This document shows, one piece after another, positions 1 through 11,930 of a stretch of DNA of 64,000 nucleotides. Below the pieces are notes generated by a model that was given only the letters and a program-made list of their open reading frames with translations, ran no database searches and was not told the origin of the DNA. The DNA lies in contig CM032124.1 of the NCBI GenBank assembly GCA_018894105.1, forward strand, positions 7,363,501 to 7,427,500, in the 5' to 3' direction. The position numbers were made by a program, and so were the translations under genes. The stretch is from Jacaranda mimosifolia. Lineage: Eukaryota > Streptophyta > Magnoliopsida > Lamiales > Bignoniaceae. Each line of letters opens with the position of its first letter. Position 1 is the stretch's first letter.

Positions 1-419
1 CCAATCATACCATAAGTGTTTGTGCCTTGGCTTAAAAGGAATAGAGCCCTAGCTCAACGTTTGTTTTGTTTTCAAAAGTTCTTCATGTCATGTTTTTTGA
101 AGAAGGATTCATAGGTGTACAAAAATTTTGAGAGCACCTTGGTTCTTCTTATTAGGCTTGGAGAGATCTTTTTATAATATTCTTATAGCACCTCTAACAA
201 TATAGTGAAATTCTTCTCTTTTCGGTCATGACATAACTCGATTGGGTAAGCCTCATAAATTTGTGTAGCGAATTTTTCTTTATGTGTTCTCATTTCGTGC
301 TTCATTCATAACAATTACAAGTTGATGGTTTTGAAGAGTTTTTCAATCAAACCTATATGCATTCCAATTCTAAATATTTTGCAAGTTTAGACCACTTTAT
401 ATGGCCTAAACTTAGGCTA
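1..419. other. No feature recognised
   Basis: AT-rich sequence with no long reading frame, no clear repeat partner inside the window and no recognisable RNA gene. I see nothing that can be annotated. Confidence 0.4.
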
Positions 420-880
420 CTTGATCCTACTTTCACTAAAAAGAATATAATATTAGTGATAAAATAATAAATGTTTATTACTAATGATATTTATTAAGTG
501 ACAATAACTTTTATTTTTATCATTAATGATATTCTTTAACTGACAATAATTTTTATTCTCACAATATGGCTTAATGGTGATATAACCTAATGTTTTAATA
601 AGTTGTTATTTTCAACAATTAGTGCCACCCCCATGGTGAGAACTTACTGATAGTAAAAATTGCCCTTATAATTAATCATGACAAAATTTTTATTTTTATT
701 AAATTGTCACTACAACTATATCACCAATTGTCATTGTTGACAACTTAAACATTATTTTTGTTATTATTTGTTTATAAAAATTATTAAGATGATAAAATAA
801 AATTTTTTATCACTTAATATATAATGTGATAAAAATTATTACTTATTATTTTATCATTAATTTAATTTTTTATATTGTTT
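420..880. repeat. AT-rich dispersed repeat, copy 1
   Basis: This stretch is built from short motifs around the words gataaaattattattt and gtgacaataatttttat, in both orientations. The same style of sequence recurs at about 3,060-3,430 and 20,630-20,770, where it is part of block X. It looks like an old non-coding transposon derivative. Its class could not be fixed because no terminal repeats or target duplication were visible. Confidence 0.45.
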
Positions 881-980
881 CTTCGTCCAAAAAGTAAATA
901 TTTTGTAATATCTTTACATTTTTAACCTAGAAGCGACGGTGAAGAGTTGTCAATGTGACACACACTAGTCTAAAGATGTT

Positions 981-1006
981 GGGGGGGCGGGAGGGCGGGG
1001 GGGAGG
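981..1006 (+). other. G-rich tract with G-quadruplex potential
   Basis: Four runs of at least three G separated by single C or A bases within 26 bases, in otherwise AT-rich DNA. The composition meets the usual G-quadruplex pattern. It may equally be a simple-sequence expansion. No gene is adjacent. Confidence 0.5.
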
Positions 1007-1089
1007 AAAAATAAAAAGATTATCATTTGAAGAAATGAGGTGTTATTTATGTACGTCTTAAGGAGGAAATAATATGATCCAGAGAAATT

Positions 1090-1600
1090 ATTATTTTACT
1101 ATTCTTACGTCAGAGATCGCGTACCTATGTATGATTTTCTATTTGAACGTATTTGACTGACAAGTCCACGCGGTCAGTTGATTTCGGTGAGTCATTTCTT
1201 AGCGGTACAGAGATTAATGGAAAAAAAATAATCCTACGGATTGGTTAATAAATGAGTTTATTGTCCTTCTTTCTACCTCACAGCTGCCAAAAATTTGGAC
1301 AAGAGTCAGAAAAACAGTTGTCTTTTGTACCAAAGAAGGGAACAATCCTTAGTATAACATGCTAATCTTAGTTCCAACGCAAATCGAATTTACTTATTTA
1401 TTCATTTATATTTTAATTTATGGTCCTCGATGTGCTATTTTAATGTTTTGGTTTTGTTTTATTACTAGTCTTGCTTTGGATCTTGTATTTTTAAGTATTT
1501 TTCATCCTTGGAACTCAAGATTCATGAACTAGATCACCAAGAGAAGTATATGGTCTACATAAACATGTAAATTGGTAGGATGACTTCCTATTAAAACAGT
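1090..1600 (+). repeat. Block X, copy 1, left part
   Basis: Homologous by eye to 8,030-8,540. Shared landmarks in the same order are a tttgactgacaag-like word, a ggtgagtcat word, attgtccttctttc, tttggacaagagtcag and ggaactcaagattcatgaac. No reading frame is conserved between the copies, so this is a duplicated non-coding segment rather than a gene family. Confidence 0.7.
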
Positions 1601-2198
1601 AACAACTAAATAATTTTTTTCTTAAATTAAATTAATAAAATTAATATATTGAGATAGCAATTTTTTTAAAAATTGAAATAGCAATAGCAATAATTAAATA
1701 TTTTTTATTAATAAAATTAATAATATTGAGATTAATAGTGGAATAAATAATTTTTATAAAAATATTAATAAAATTAATTTTGTTAATGAATAAAATTTAT
1801 TAATATAGAAATTAATTGTTTTTATAAAATCAAATATAGAAAAAAAAATTTGCTTCTAAATTGTTTTTATTAATGGTTTTTTTAAATATATTAATTTAAT
1901 TAGGAAAAAGTTTAAAATTAAGTAATTTAAATTTAATGATTAAATTTAATTAAATATAAAGAATTATTTTTTGTTATCATATGCCAAATAATATTTTTAG
2001 TATTTCTAATATGTATATGTGATGAACTGGTGATCAGATATAATTTTTTAATTATAAAAATAATAATAAAATATTATGATATATATATACATATGTATAT
2101 ATATATATGAGGTTTTTGGTAATAAGCTAATTGATTAGAAGGTGTATTTTGAAAATTAAAAATTATTGTTTTGGCAAAAAAATTATTCATATGTTTAA
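1601..2198. other. AT-rich spacer, nothing recognised
   Basis: Very AT-rich sequence dominated by runs of aattaataaaattaat-type words and a short (TA)n tract near 2,080-2,108. It contains no supported gene, RNA or defined transposon. Confidence 0.4.
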
Positions 2199-2232
2199 TT
2201 GGTTATATTTTGTCTTGGCAAAATATAACCAA
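2199..2232. repeat. Perfect 14-bp inverted repeat
   Basis: Two 14-base arms (ttggttatattttg and its exact reverse complement) are separated by six bases. The right arm runs into ccaaacatagcc, a word typical of the ends of plant MITEs, so this is probably the junction of two decayed miniature elements and not a regulatory hairpin. Confidence 0.5.
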
Positions 2233-2583
2233 ACATAGCCTTGGTATGTTTGTGTTTATTTTGGAGGAAAATATTTTTTACTATAGTAGTCAAATCAATA
2301 TTTTTGTTGGGTTTTTGTGGTGAATGTCAAATTGAATGATTTTTTTATTGTTAAAATAATAAAATATATATTATATACGTATGATATATATGTATGTATA
2401 TATCGAGAAATGGAGAAATTTTGAGGATAATGAAGGATAAGAAAGGTTATTTTGGAAAAAACTATTTTTAGTATTTTTGATGAAAAATGAGTGTATGTTT
2501 GATTATATTTTTCCAAAATAATTTTGTTTTGCATAAGTATAACCAAACTCCTCTCCCCCTCTCTCTCATCGTCCCATTTTTTA

Positions 2584-3040
2584 GGGCTTGTTTGTTTACA
2601 AACTTTCAATTCATTTTTTAACTCTCAAAATTTAAACAAATAAATACTACACAGTCCCTAATTCTATTATCAAAATACAAAATTTATCCCCCCAAAATTT
2701 CCTACTATTCACACTCTAAACACATTGCTCGAAGTTTTAGTCAATTGTCTCATTATTACAAATATATATACATACTACAACTAATAAAATCTATATATAC
2801 ACATGTATAAATGATTTTAAAATACTTATTTCATTCCCACAAATCCAACAAAAAAGTCATTAATGTGACATTTAATCTCACCCCAAAACACAAACAAACA
2901 AACTATTTTCTCCCAATTTATTCTCTATTTACCTCCCAAAACACCCAGAAATAACCATTACATTCTCCAACTCCACTTCTCAAAATTTATTCTCTTAAAT
3001 TTTTTTTGGAAAATGACCTAATTCACATCCAAACAAAACC
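2584..3040. mobile_element. PIF/Harbinger-like MITE
   Basis: A 457-bp non-coding element. The left end reads GGGCTTGTTTG and the right end, on the other strand, GGTTTTGTTTG. It is flanked on both sides by TTA (2,581-2,583 and 3,041-3,043), the 3-bp target duplication expected for PIF/Harbinger. There is no transposase frame, so it is non-autonomous. Family assignment rests on the ends and TTA only. Confidence 0.6.
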
Positions 3041-3059
3041 TTAGTCACCAACCCCACAA

Positions 3060-4810
3060 AAATTTAAAATCAATTGAAAAAATGACAATATAAAAATTAT
3101 TATCAATAATGATATATACTAAGTAACATAATTTTTATTTGCCCAAAATATAACTTAATAGAGATAAGAACATATGCTTTAGGTTATAGTTATTGATATC
3201 TAGTGACATAAATATAGTGATAATTTAGTGATGATTAAAATAAACACAAATATAGTGAATAACTATGCTGACGATAAAAATTATCGTTGCCACTAGTTAT
3301 AGACATGTAACTATTAGTTAAACTTGCCAACTCAAATATAATTCTTGTCACTATCAAATTTATAATTAAAATAATTATTATGACAAAATAATTTTTTTTG
3401 CCACTTAAGATATATTGGTATACCCCTAATTAATATGCTGCATATTAGTTAAATCATCCTAAAAATAGTATGAAGTATTAAGACGGACTGCCGAGTGCAA
3501 TAGCATAACTTCTGAAGTCTAGAATTGTAGACCCTCATTAATGACATATAATAGCATTGGATCATTTTCATAACTCGAGTGAAATTTCTAAACAATCGGG
3601 TTTGGAAGTAGAAATCCACAACATCTATTATCAAACCATAAATTTTCAAGAAGACCCTCAGAGATAAGTTTTGATTGCAACAATATATGATTATTGATAA
3701 TTTTTATATTATCATTTATTATTTTTGTCACTAAAATTCTTATTTTTTTGGGGTGATTCGTGAGTAATTGAGCGTTCATCTAAAAGTTTTCTCTTTCTTG
3801 CACTAAGTGTTCATCTACAGTGCTTGTCTGAGTATCCCTCACGTATTATATTATTCAATTGCAATTAAAAAATGATCAAATTGACGGATCGACAGCTCCA
3901 ACCATATATTTATTATGGATATGTGGAAGCAATAATATTTTATGACACAACTCAATTATAATATATTCTTGTCTTTCTTTTTTTTTTTTTTAATAATTTT
4001 TTAAATTTGTTAGTTAACTTCAGAAAAGGAGTAATACTTCTTACCGGTGGATGGAGGGAATCTTTGAACGAGAGAATATAAATACTCTTGCAATGTCTTT
4101 AAACGCCTGTCTAGATACGTACGTATGGTCTTGTCCCAAAAAATTTAATTATGGCAACTAGGTCTAGCTAGGCTATACCTGTATATGAGTGACATAGATA
4201 CTTGAAACTATTTCGGTCAAAAAATTATTTGTGATTGGCCTTGTCGACGCGCTAACTTGATTATTTATCTACAGTAATATTAAGTAATTTAGTTGGTTCA
4301 TTTAAATAATATTATAATAATTATTACAAATGCATTAATTTGTAAAGTTCTTTATGTTCGAACTATTATCATAAAAATCATAATAGTGATTTAATCAGTG
4401 CTATCTTACGATATTATATATATATATATATATCAAATGCTTGCAAATATTTCACAGTATTAAGAGGTTAAAACTCTCATGTTCATCATCACAACGATTT
4501 TCGTTATATAAAAGATACATTCTTGATGTTTTGGTAATATTATAGCAAATTGAATAAGTATTTAATGGCATATCGTGTGTTTGTATTGCTAGTTAATTGG
4601 TCGAGTAGGATATCTTTCTTATACTTATATGTGTAAGATTTTATGTTCGAACCCAAATGAATTCTAAATATGTATGTGGATGTATAAATAAAAATAGACT
4701 ATCATTTATATGTCTCTCTGTGTGTATGTATATATATATATATATAAACAACAATGATAGGCCTTTTTAATATCAAGAAAAAAGGCATATGATTTGGAGT
4801 AGGAGTGGCA
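3060..4810 (+). repeat. Block X, copy 1, right part
   Basis: Aligns by eye in long interrupted stretches with 20,630-22,546 plus 24,537-24,790, and partly with 8,540-8,797 plus 9,272-9,457. Landmarks include gagcgttcatctaaaa near 3,770 (agcgttcatctaaac near 21,656), gacgcgctaacttgattattta near 4,248, a (TA)n tract, ctcatgttcat, and ggcctttttaatatca followed by gatttggagtagga near 4,760-4,802. The last part resembles a tRNA-derived SINE promoter (tagttaattggtcgag ... atgttcgaaccc). No conserved reading frame is present. Confidence 0.7.
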
Positions 4811-4815
4811 AACTC

Positions 4816-5130
4816 AGCATCACGCGTTATGACACGACAGTGCTCCCAAAATTCAATAGACATAGAAATACTAGGCCATAGGATCATAACATACTAAAAT
4901 CCATAAATATTATCATGAAACTTCAAAAATATTATAACGGAAGGCAATTCAAATTCTCAAACTTTGGAATCAAACACTTTTGTTTAGAAATCAATCTTAA
5001 CTTTTACAATCTTTGAAAATTGTCTCAAACAATAACAAACATTTCAAAGCAATAACCAAGTTTAAATCAAAACTAAGTAACATCTTAATATCTTGTCACC
5101 AATTGCAAAATTGATCATCCGCTTTGTTCA
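4816..5130 (+). mobile_element. Degenerate LTR-like fragment related to the 15.9-kb element
   Basis: The start (cgttatgacacgacagtg, then tcccaaaattcaatagacat) resembles the start of the element at 15,918 (ggacataacacggcagtg, then cctaaacccaaaaacttagagacac). The later words caaaactt..., ttgtcacca and ggcaattcaaa also follow in a similar order. It looks like the first 300 bp of a related element, cut off at a CACTA-like end at 5,134. Confidence 0.4.
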
Positions 5131-5133
5131 CAA

Positions 5134-5400
5134 CACTACCAAAAAAATGAACTTTAGTGACTGATTAATGATCGATTAATAATTAATTTAAATATAATAT
5201 TTTAAAAAAAATTAGTAGCCGATTAGTGACCGAACTATTTTTTCAGTTACTAATATTAATAACAACACAAAACAGTCATTTATTTGGTCACTAATTAGTG
5301 ATCGATCTCTTTATTTGGTCAATAATTAGTGACCAAATTAAGAAATATTAATGACCGTATAAAGTGATAACTAATTAATGACAACATTTTTCAATCAATA
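5134..5400 (+). mobile_element. CACTA-like transposon end
   Basis: Begins CACTACCAAAAAAATG, matching the CACTACnAnAAAA terminus of plant CACTA (En/Spm) elements. It is followed by the subterminal motif ttagtgac/gattaatgatcgatta, repeated in both orientations up to about 5,390, as is usual for CACTA subterminal regions. I did not find the opposite end, so the element is either truncated or its other end has decayed. Confidence 0.45.
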
Positions 5401-5739
5401 AATGTTCAGAAATATAAAATTTTATTTTTTGTATATTTTTGTAATATGAAAGCATAAAATTTATGTAACACTTATATAAGTAATAAATATTATGTTTGCT
5501 ATTTACATATATATATATATATATTTATATTTGATAATAATATATGTATATATAAAAAATATAAAAATATATGTACATGTACAAATATATAAACACTAAA
5601 TATTTCTATATAATATCCATATAATTGAACATTAATTTATTAATATGTATAGATACACAAAGAAATAAACAAGAATAATATTCTTATACAAAGAAAAATA
5701 ATGAGAATTAATTAATATATACAAATCAATAATATATAG

Positions 5740-6216
5740 ACATGTATTATGAGTAAATAAATACTTATGATATAATTAATAATATTATATATTAATTTGT
5801 ATGTATAAGCGTATATTTATTACTATAAATAGTAATAAATATTAATGTTTATTATAAACTATTTATTACATAAAAAAAGAAAAAAACTATTTATCCCTAT
5901 ACATATTAGTATGTGTATACTATTTTTAATATGTTTATAATATATTATGATAAAATATACCTAGAATTTAAAAGTAATATTTCATTTATAATATAATTAA
6001 TAATATTATATATTAATTTTTACGTATAAGTATATATACATTTTACCATATATGTGTAAACTATTTACTACTATAAATAGTAATAAATATTAATATTTAT
6101 TATATATAGAGAAAAATTATTCATCACTATGCATATTAGTATGCATATACTATTTTTAATATGTTTATAATATATTATGATAAAATATACCTAAAATTTG
6201 AAAGTAATAGTTATAA
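5740..6216 (+). repeat. Tandem duplication of an AT-rich 220-230-bp unit
   Basis: Unit 1 (about 5,750-5,973) and unit 2 (about 5,985-6,216) share, in order, ataattaataatattatatatt, taaatagtaataaatattaat, catattagtatg and ttttaatatgtttataatat. Both sit in an AT-rich, gene-free region that could be the interior of the CACTA-like element to the left. Confidence 0.7.
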
Positions 6217-6850
6217 ATAAAAAATATGTTGCATTATTATATTGTATAAATATTACACAAATATTAAATGAATAATTGCTATTTTTTTCATAAATTATTT
6301 TTACAATGAATAGTTATAGAGACATGTTCACTTTTTTTAAATTATTTTCCTTCCCTATTATTTTCAAATTATTTTTTAATTTATTTTTATAATTTTTCAC
6401 AAACATTAATTTATAAAATTAATAAATTAGAATAAAAATAAATTAACTTTTTTTATAGTTATGATATGTGTAAATATAACATTTGGATCAGAATCATTAA
6501 TTTCATTTCATAAAATTATAATATATAATTCATTTTGTTAATTTTCTTAAATTATTAATTGAAAATAAACAAGTTATTACTTATAATTTTCAAAATTATT
6601 AGTTAATTTATTTTTATAAATTGAAATGCCTTATTGATTATTATTCTATAATTTACTCTCATATTCCATAATTATTTTTTTATAATTTTCAAATAATATA
6701 ATAATTATTCAAAATAGTAATAAAAAATTAATTTTAAAAATAGTTTCATAATTTTATAATTATAGAAAAATATGAAATTATTTATAATAATTTAATTTCT
6801 CAAAAGAACTATTTTATAATATAGGCATCTAGTAATTTGCCAAAAGAAAT
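6217..6850. other. AT-rich spacer, nothing recognised
   Basis: Almost entirely A/T with short imperfect repeats of attattttataattttc type. No gene, RNA or delimited element could be supported. Confidence 0.4.
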
Positions 6851-6853
6851 TTA

Positions 6854-7052
6854 AGGGCCAATTAGGCTTTTTGCTAAAATAGCTCGAATGGGATAAATAA
6901 TTCAAAGGGGTGAGGTTATCAAGAATTGAGTTTATATATATGGGTTTGATGATGAAATACGGGCTGTGTATATACAATCATACGAACCACACATTGAATT
7001 GAGTGTGATAATTTTTCTTAATTCCATCTAATCTTACCAACCAAACATGGCC
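6854..7052. mobile_element. Small TTA-flanked MITE
   Basis: A 199-bp element with ends AGGGCCAATTAGG and, on the other strand, AAGGCCATGTTTGG, flanked by TTA at 6,851-6,853 and 7,053-7,055. The end sequence and TSD suggest a PIF/Harbinger-like MITE, although the terminal repeats match only moderately. Confidence 0.4.
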
Positions 7053-7154
7053 TTATAGTTCACTCAACTATGCTAAGATTTCAAATTTTATTACTAACTT
7101 TTATTATATAGTAAAGCAAAATAATTAGGGGTAGATGTGGATCAATTTGATTTA

Positions 7155-7193
7155 TTGTTGTTGTTGTTGTTGTTGTTTTTTTTTTTTTTTTTT
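7155..7193 (+). repeat. (TTG)n followed by poly-T
   Basis: A run of TTG trinucleotides passes directly into a T homopolymer. It is a simple-sequence repeat without other context. Confidence 0.8.
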
Positions 7194-7199
7194 GTTAGT

Positions 7200-7720
7200 T
7201 TTTGAACAAAGCCCTAACATGTCCTTTGACTTTAATTATATTGTTCCATATTGTAATCTAAGCTCGAGATACTGAAAAACTCTCACATGTATTTTGAGTT
7301 TAAGTACGTATTTTGTTCTATATTGTACTATAAGCTTGAGCTACTTGAACCTAGCTATTTCCTTAGTTTCCTTAGTTCAATACTGAATGCGGCACCTACT
7401 TGGTAGCTATGCTGGGAGCATCAACTATCCTTGTAGTCTTCTTCGATCCTGGCTCGTAAACTTGACCTTGTGAAACTCCCCCAACTTAGATTCGAGTTCG
7501 TAGCATTTGTTCTTGATTTCCGCAATCAGGTATTGCCTCTTCCATTACCAACCTCTGCTCTTTGAAAAGTCCATAATCATGTGTTCCTAGCTCCCCACTC
7601 GCTGTCTTGGTTTATATTCAGGTTTTCAATCATGTCTTCAGTCGCTTCTCTGTTACAAATTAGGAACGTAATCAAGAATTCTAATTTACACATAACCTAT
7701 TTTCCAAGTTCCTCTTAATT
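7200..7720. other. Unassigned, less AT-rich stretch
   Basis: This stretch is clearly less AT-rich than its neighbours. At 7,200-7,370 two related words occur (ctcgagatactga / cttgagctacttga and ttatattgttccatattgta / ttttgttctatattgtacta), giving a degenerate direct repeat. At 7,385-7,620 the base composition resembles decayed coding sequence, but all frames are closed by stops. It could be a retrotransposon gag fragment; no motif supports this. Confidence 0.3.
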
Positions 7721-8029
7721 TACTAATCCTTGTTTGAAAGTGGTTATAAATAAGAGTTGAAAAAGTAAGTGATCGTTTGGATATGTTTCCATACATATTT
7801 TCAAGTTCTCGAATTTTTTAAAGTTAGAAAAAATGTTAATTGATTTTTATGTGGGAATAAAAATATATTTGAATGATTAATTTATTTGAAAAAATAGAGC
7901 AGAATAAATATCCGGTTGAACATTTATTTAATTTATCTTCTTTTGAAAAGATATGTATTTTATTTCATTTCAAAAGATGAAGTGTTACCTCAAATAGGAG
8001 ATTAATATGATTATTTAATTTTAATAGGG

Positions 8030-9457
8030 AAATTTATTATAATAATCGATCTACTCGTGTGTCAACCGCGTACATATATATAATTCTGTTTTTTCCTAAC
8101 ATATTTGACTGGCAAGTCTACGAGGTCAAGTGATTTGGTGAGTCATCTCTTACAAGTTTGTGGCAGCAAACACAAGTACGTATTTCAATGAGAATAATTA
8201 ATGAGAAAAACCCCTGACAAAAAATAATACTTTCTTAATTGGTAAATAAATGAATGAATTAATTTATTGTCCTTCTTTCCACCTCCCACCTGCCAAACGT
8301 TTGGACAAGAGTCAGAAATTGACTTAATTTTCACCAAAAAAGGGCACATTAATCCTTAATAAAACAGCTCACATAGGTCCCATTAACGCTATTTTTTATA
8401 GTTCTATTTTTGTTCTATTGCACTAGATTAATCGTTCCTTGGATCTTGCGCTTTAAGTATTTTTTGAATTTTTGATGATCATTGGAACTCAAGATTCATG
8501 AACTAGAGAAATGTATTGGTCGGCATGAACTTTAGGAGAGGCATAACTAGGATCTTATCATGGATATATGGAGAACTTTGAAAAATAATAAAAATATATT
8601 GCAATATCTTTGAATGCCTGTCCAGGTACATGTATGGCCATGTCTCTTCTTGTTCCCTTAGAAGTTGAATTATGTGACACTTGGATCTAGGCTATATCTG
8701 TGTATGGGTTGGCCATGACATAGATATTTAGTACCTTCAGTAGGGGGGAAAAAATCGTTCACAATCGATCTTGTAGACACGCTAACTTGATTATTTAGGA
8801 AATATTTGATTATATTTTTTTAAAATAAAATATTTTTTAGGAAATATAACTAAACAAACACTCATTTTTTCCTTCAAAATACTAATTTTGTTTTTCTTCT
8901 TCAAAATATCTTCTCATATTCTTCATTATCCTTCAAAACTTTTCTATTTTTAATATATATATATATATATTATATCATATATATTTTATTATTATTATAA
9001 CAATTAAACAAAAACTCAATTCCACTTTCATTTGAAAACCTAACAAAAGAGTATTGATTTAATTGTTACAGTATAAAAATATGGTCTCCCAAACATAAAC
9101 AAATATAGCAAAACTCTCCAGAATTAATTTTTAACTATTTCTCAAAACATAACCAAAAATCTATTATATTTCCCAGTACAACTTTTATATTCTCCAATAT
9201 CACGTTCAACATTTATTCTTCCAAAACACATATTAAAATCATACAAAAAATAAAAACCAAACAGTGCCTTAATTACAGTAGGTTTATTTAAAATCATAAA
9301 GTCCAGGTAAAATTTAGTCAATGATATGTTAAAATATTAAATCAAGTGCTTACAAGATTTCACAACCATATGAGATTAAAAATCTCATGTTCATTTATCA
9401 AAACAATCTTCGTATGTATACAAGATAAATTGATCTCGATGTTTGGCTAATATTATG
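8030..9457 (+). repeat. Block X, copy 2 (interrupted)
   Basis: 8,030-8,540 matches 1,090-1,600. 8,560-8,797 matches 4,060-4,265 (words gcctgtc, ggtctaggctata-like, gacatagata, acacgctaacttgattattta). 9,272-9,457 continues with the 4,270-4,545 sequence. The gap is exactly a TTA-flanked MITE, which confirms that the MITE inserted after the duplication. Confidence 0.7.
8798..9268. mobile_element. PIF/Harbinger-like MITE inserted in block X
   Basis: A 471-bp non-coding element absent from block X copy 1, which serves as the empty site. TTA lies on both sides (8,795-8,797 and 9,269-9,271). Ends are GGAAATATTTGATTATATTTT-like on the left and GGCACTGTTTGGTTTTTATTT-like on the other strand at the right. 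Confidence 0.6.
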
Positions 9458-10033
9458 TCATGGTGGTAAATGGACAGGTTGGATTTGGTTTGGTTTGAGT
9501 TTATGTGGATTGGGTTCTATCTGAGTTAAAATATATGATTGAAAGTAGCTTAGGCTCAAAATAGTCTTTTTTTTTTTTTTTAATACACACGCACATCAAG
9601 AGTTCGTTAGGGCTCGAACTACTGACTTCCCACATTATGTGAAAGACTAATGCCGCTGGGCCACAGGTCACTCGACAAAATATGTTAATTTGTGGGTTTG
9701 GTTAGTTTTGAAATGGTTCCCATGGAAATAAAAAAATAATTTAATTTATTTATTCCAAAAATTAATTCGAAAGACTATAGTAATATTATTATACCTTCTA
9801 CATTCTATTTAATATATAATTTTATAACATAATGAGATGATTTATTAACTTAATTAAATTTTTTGAATGAATCAATTTTGAACTCACTTAAAACTCATTT
9901 TGAGCCCAAATTTGATATAAACCATCTAAAACCAACCCGCTCAAATTCCTTTTTAAAATATTGAGTCCAACTCGATCCAAAATCATATGAACTGGATTGA
10001 GCCCATGAATTCTCACCCAAATTGTCACCCATA
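9458..10033. mobile_element. hAT-type MITE, copy 1
   Basis: The ends TCATGGTGGTAAAT and, on the other strand, TATGGGTGACAATT enclose a GGTTGGG/CCAACCC-rich body. An 8-bp near-duplication flanks it (ATATTATG at 9,450-9,457; ATATCATG at 10,034-10,041). The same element without the internal SINE lies at 20,795-21,289. No transposase is encoded. The reading frame at 9,895-10,086 is fortuitous. Confidence 0.6.
9564..9675 (-). mobile_element. tRNA-derived SINE nested in the hAT MITE
   Basis: Read on the minus strand it starts with a box A-like word (tggcccagcggcattag), followed by a box B-like word (agttcgagccct) and an A tail of 15 bases at 9,567-9,581. The 7-bp direct repeat CAAAATA flanks it at 9,557-9,563 and 9,676-9,682. 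The second copy of the host MITE lacks it. Length, internal Pol III promoter and A tail are characteristic of plant SINEs. Confidence 0.75.
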
Positions 10034-10463
10034 ATATCATGGTTAAAGAGTGTATAATGAAGCATCAATCCATCAAGATCATACATATAAATGATTGGGA
10101 GCGAATTACTATTTATTGGCCCCGTACACTATATGAAATGGGATGTGGGTGTGAACTTGGAGGATTGAATTAAGGATTAGAATAATTTAGTTCATGAAAA
10201 AATATATATAATTTTTGTGGTAAAATAAATAATAAAGATAGATATTTAATATCAGTTTACTTAAATGGGTGATAAATATTGAATTGATCATATTTTGTTT
10301 ATATGAAAAAGGAGAAAAATATATTTTGTTTTTATCATTATCAAACTTATCTCTATTAACATTTTCCCCGACCCATAAATCCTCCAACTGCTCCTCCTCA
10401 TGTTGCCACGCTTCTTATCACATTATGTAATCTGGGCTTAACTTTCATTAATCATGTAATTCT

Positions 10464-10745
10464 TTTTTTTCCGAGAGAATATTATAAATGATGAATTTAT
10501 CATCCTATTAACAAATTAATATTTTTCCTATTCTTAACCAAATATTCAAAGTATAAACTACTACCAAGGCATATAAATTGCACACAACAAATTAATATTT
10601 TTTCTATTTTCAAATCAAACATTCAAAGTATAAATTACTAACAAGACATATAAAGTGTAGACAACGCAATCATTAGAGATCAAAGACAAGACCTCTTACA
10701 TAATAAGGGAAGATTGATGTCATTTGAACTACAAGGCAGCATGGA
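10464..10745 (-). mobile_element. Probable SINE with internal tandem duplication
   Basis: On the minus strand, from about 10,742, the sequence reads tgccttgtagttcaaatgaca and then ggtcttgtctttgatc. These resemble the tRNA-like head (boxes A and B) of a plant SINE. A short A-rich tail lies at 10,464-10,471. Between them a unit of about 75 bp containing acaaattaatatttttc and caaagtataaa is present twice (about 10,510-10,585 and 10,586-10,660). Confidence 0.5.
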
Positions 10746-10869
10746 AACATTAGAACTCTGGCCCAAAATCAACTCCTCATTCTAGCATATTTTGAACAAT
10801 TAAGTTCTGTCAGCTTTCAGCTAAGTCAAACAAGTCAACACTTCATACAAAACAAAATCTCGAGTCAAC

Positions 10870-11508
10870 AATGTTTTAAAATTGGATTGAACAAAAAATT
10901 GGTGGCATTATTGATTATTGCTTCAATCGATTGGACTATTGGTTGGATTGGTATGACATCATAATGATGTAATAATTATATTTAATTATATATATATATA
11001 TATAATATTTTAATATTAACAAAAATAAAACTTTCAATTGACATAGAAATAATATTATTTGAAAAAAATTCAACTTACTTATCTTTAAGTGCATATTTTA
11101 GAAAATAATACTATTTCATAATTAGTCAACTATAAATAGATAAAAATAAATTCTTCTATGCTAAATATTCAATATAATCTAAGAGAGATTAAACAAAATA
11201 AAATAACAAATTAAATGTAAACATTCGCATATAACTACCACTTCATCAAATTTTAAGAAAATAAATCCATGTTTCAAAAAATTATATGTTCAAAATCTTT
11301 AATTATCATCTTCAACTCATAATTTCTCTTTTCTTTTTTTATTTTTTCTTCTATTTTTTTCCTTAAAAATATTATTTAAATTTTCCAAAAAAAATAAAAA
11401 AAATAAAAAATTGAACCGGTACTAATTTTGACCATAACGGGTTTTTATGTTTCAACCAGATTGGATTGGCCTCTAGTCACCAGTCCAGTCCGATTTTCAA
11501 AACCTTGT
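10870..11508. mobile_element. MITE with degenerate terminal inverted repeats
   Basis: The left end, caatgttttaaaattggatt, and the right end, which on the other strand reads caaggttttgaaaatcggact, are inverted repeats about 640 bp apart. The interior is AT-rich and non-coding. A target duplication was not clear, so the superfamily is left open. Confidence 0.55.
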
Positions 11509-11719
11509 AAGTCTTATTAACCAAATTATCAAAATGCCATCCCAACATTTTGATCATGCTCATGGACTCAACGAACAACCTCATCATATGAAATCTAAAA
11601 TATTTTTGAGTTTTTTGTGCATGTTTCAACTCAAGTCCAAACAATTAAGTTCAATGGAAAACTTAATTATCTGTCCAGGCCACGTTTGATTCCCACAATT
11701 AGAGTGGATTGCAATTAGC

Positions 11720-11930
11720 TTTGTGGGCCGGCCCACATTTAGTGGCTAGCCCATAACTTTGCAGTGGATTAGGCACATCTGTTATAGCGTCCCAGGGGGT
11801 GCGATTGTTCACACCCCCAGTTGCTGAGTTTTATTGAACTGAAATGATATACAAGCCTTTAGTTTGTGCTGTCAATATTTCCTTTTTACCCTTTTAACTT
11901 ATTTTCCCTCAACGTGCCCCAAGTCTTTAT
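11720..11930 (+). repeat. Dispersed repeat pair, copy 1
   Basis: Resembles 12,770-12,970. Both contain ggccgg..., a tagccca word, a gtgc(g/a)attg word followed by cacacccc, then tgagttttnttnna, and a pyrimidine-rich tattt-cctttt tail. Neither has a reading frame. Confidence 0.5.

Noticed and set aside
2295..2609. 104-codon minus-strand frame
   Set aside because: Low-complexity translation of MITE sequence; no family features.
9600..9680. tRNA gene on the minus strand
   Set aside because: Only box A and box B words are present, no cloverleaf could be folded, and an A tail and target duplication identify a SINE.
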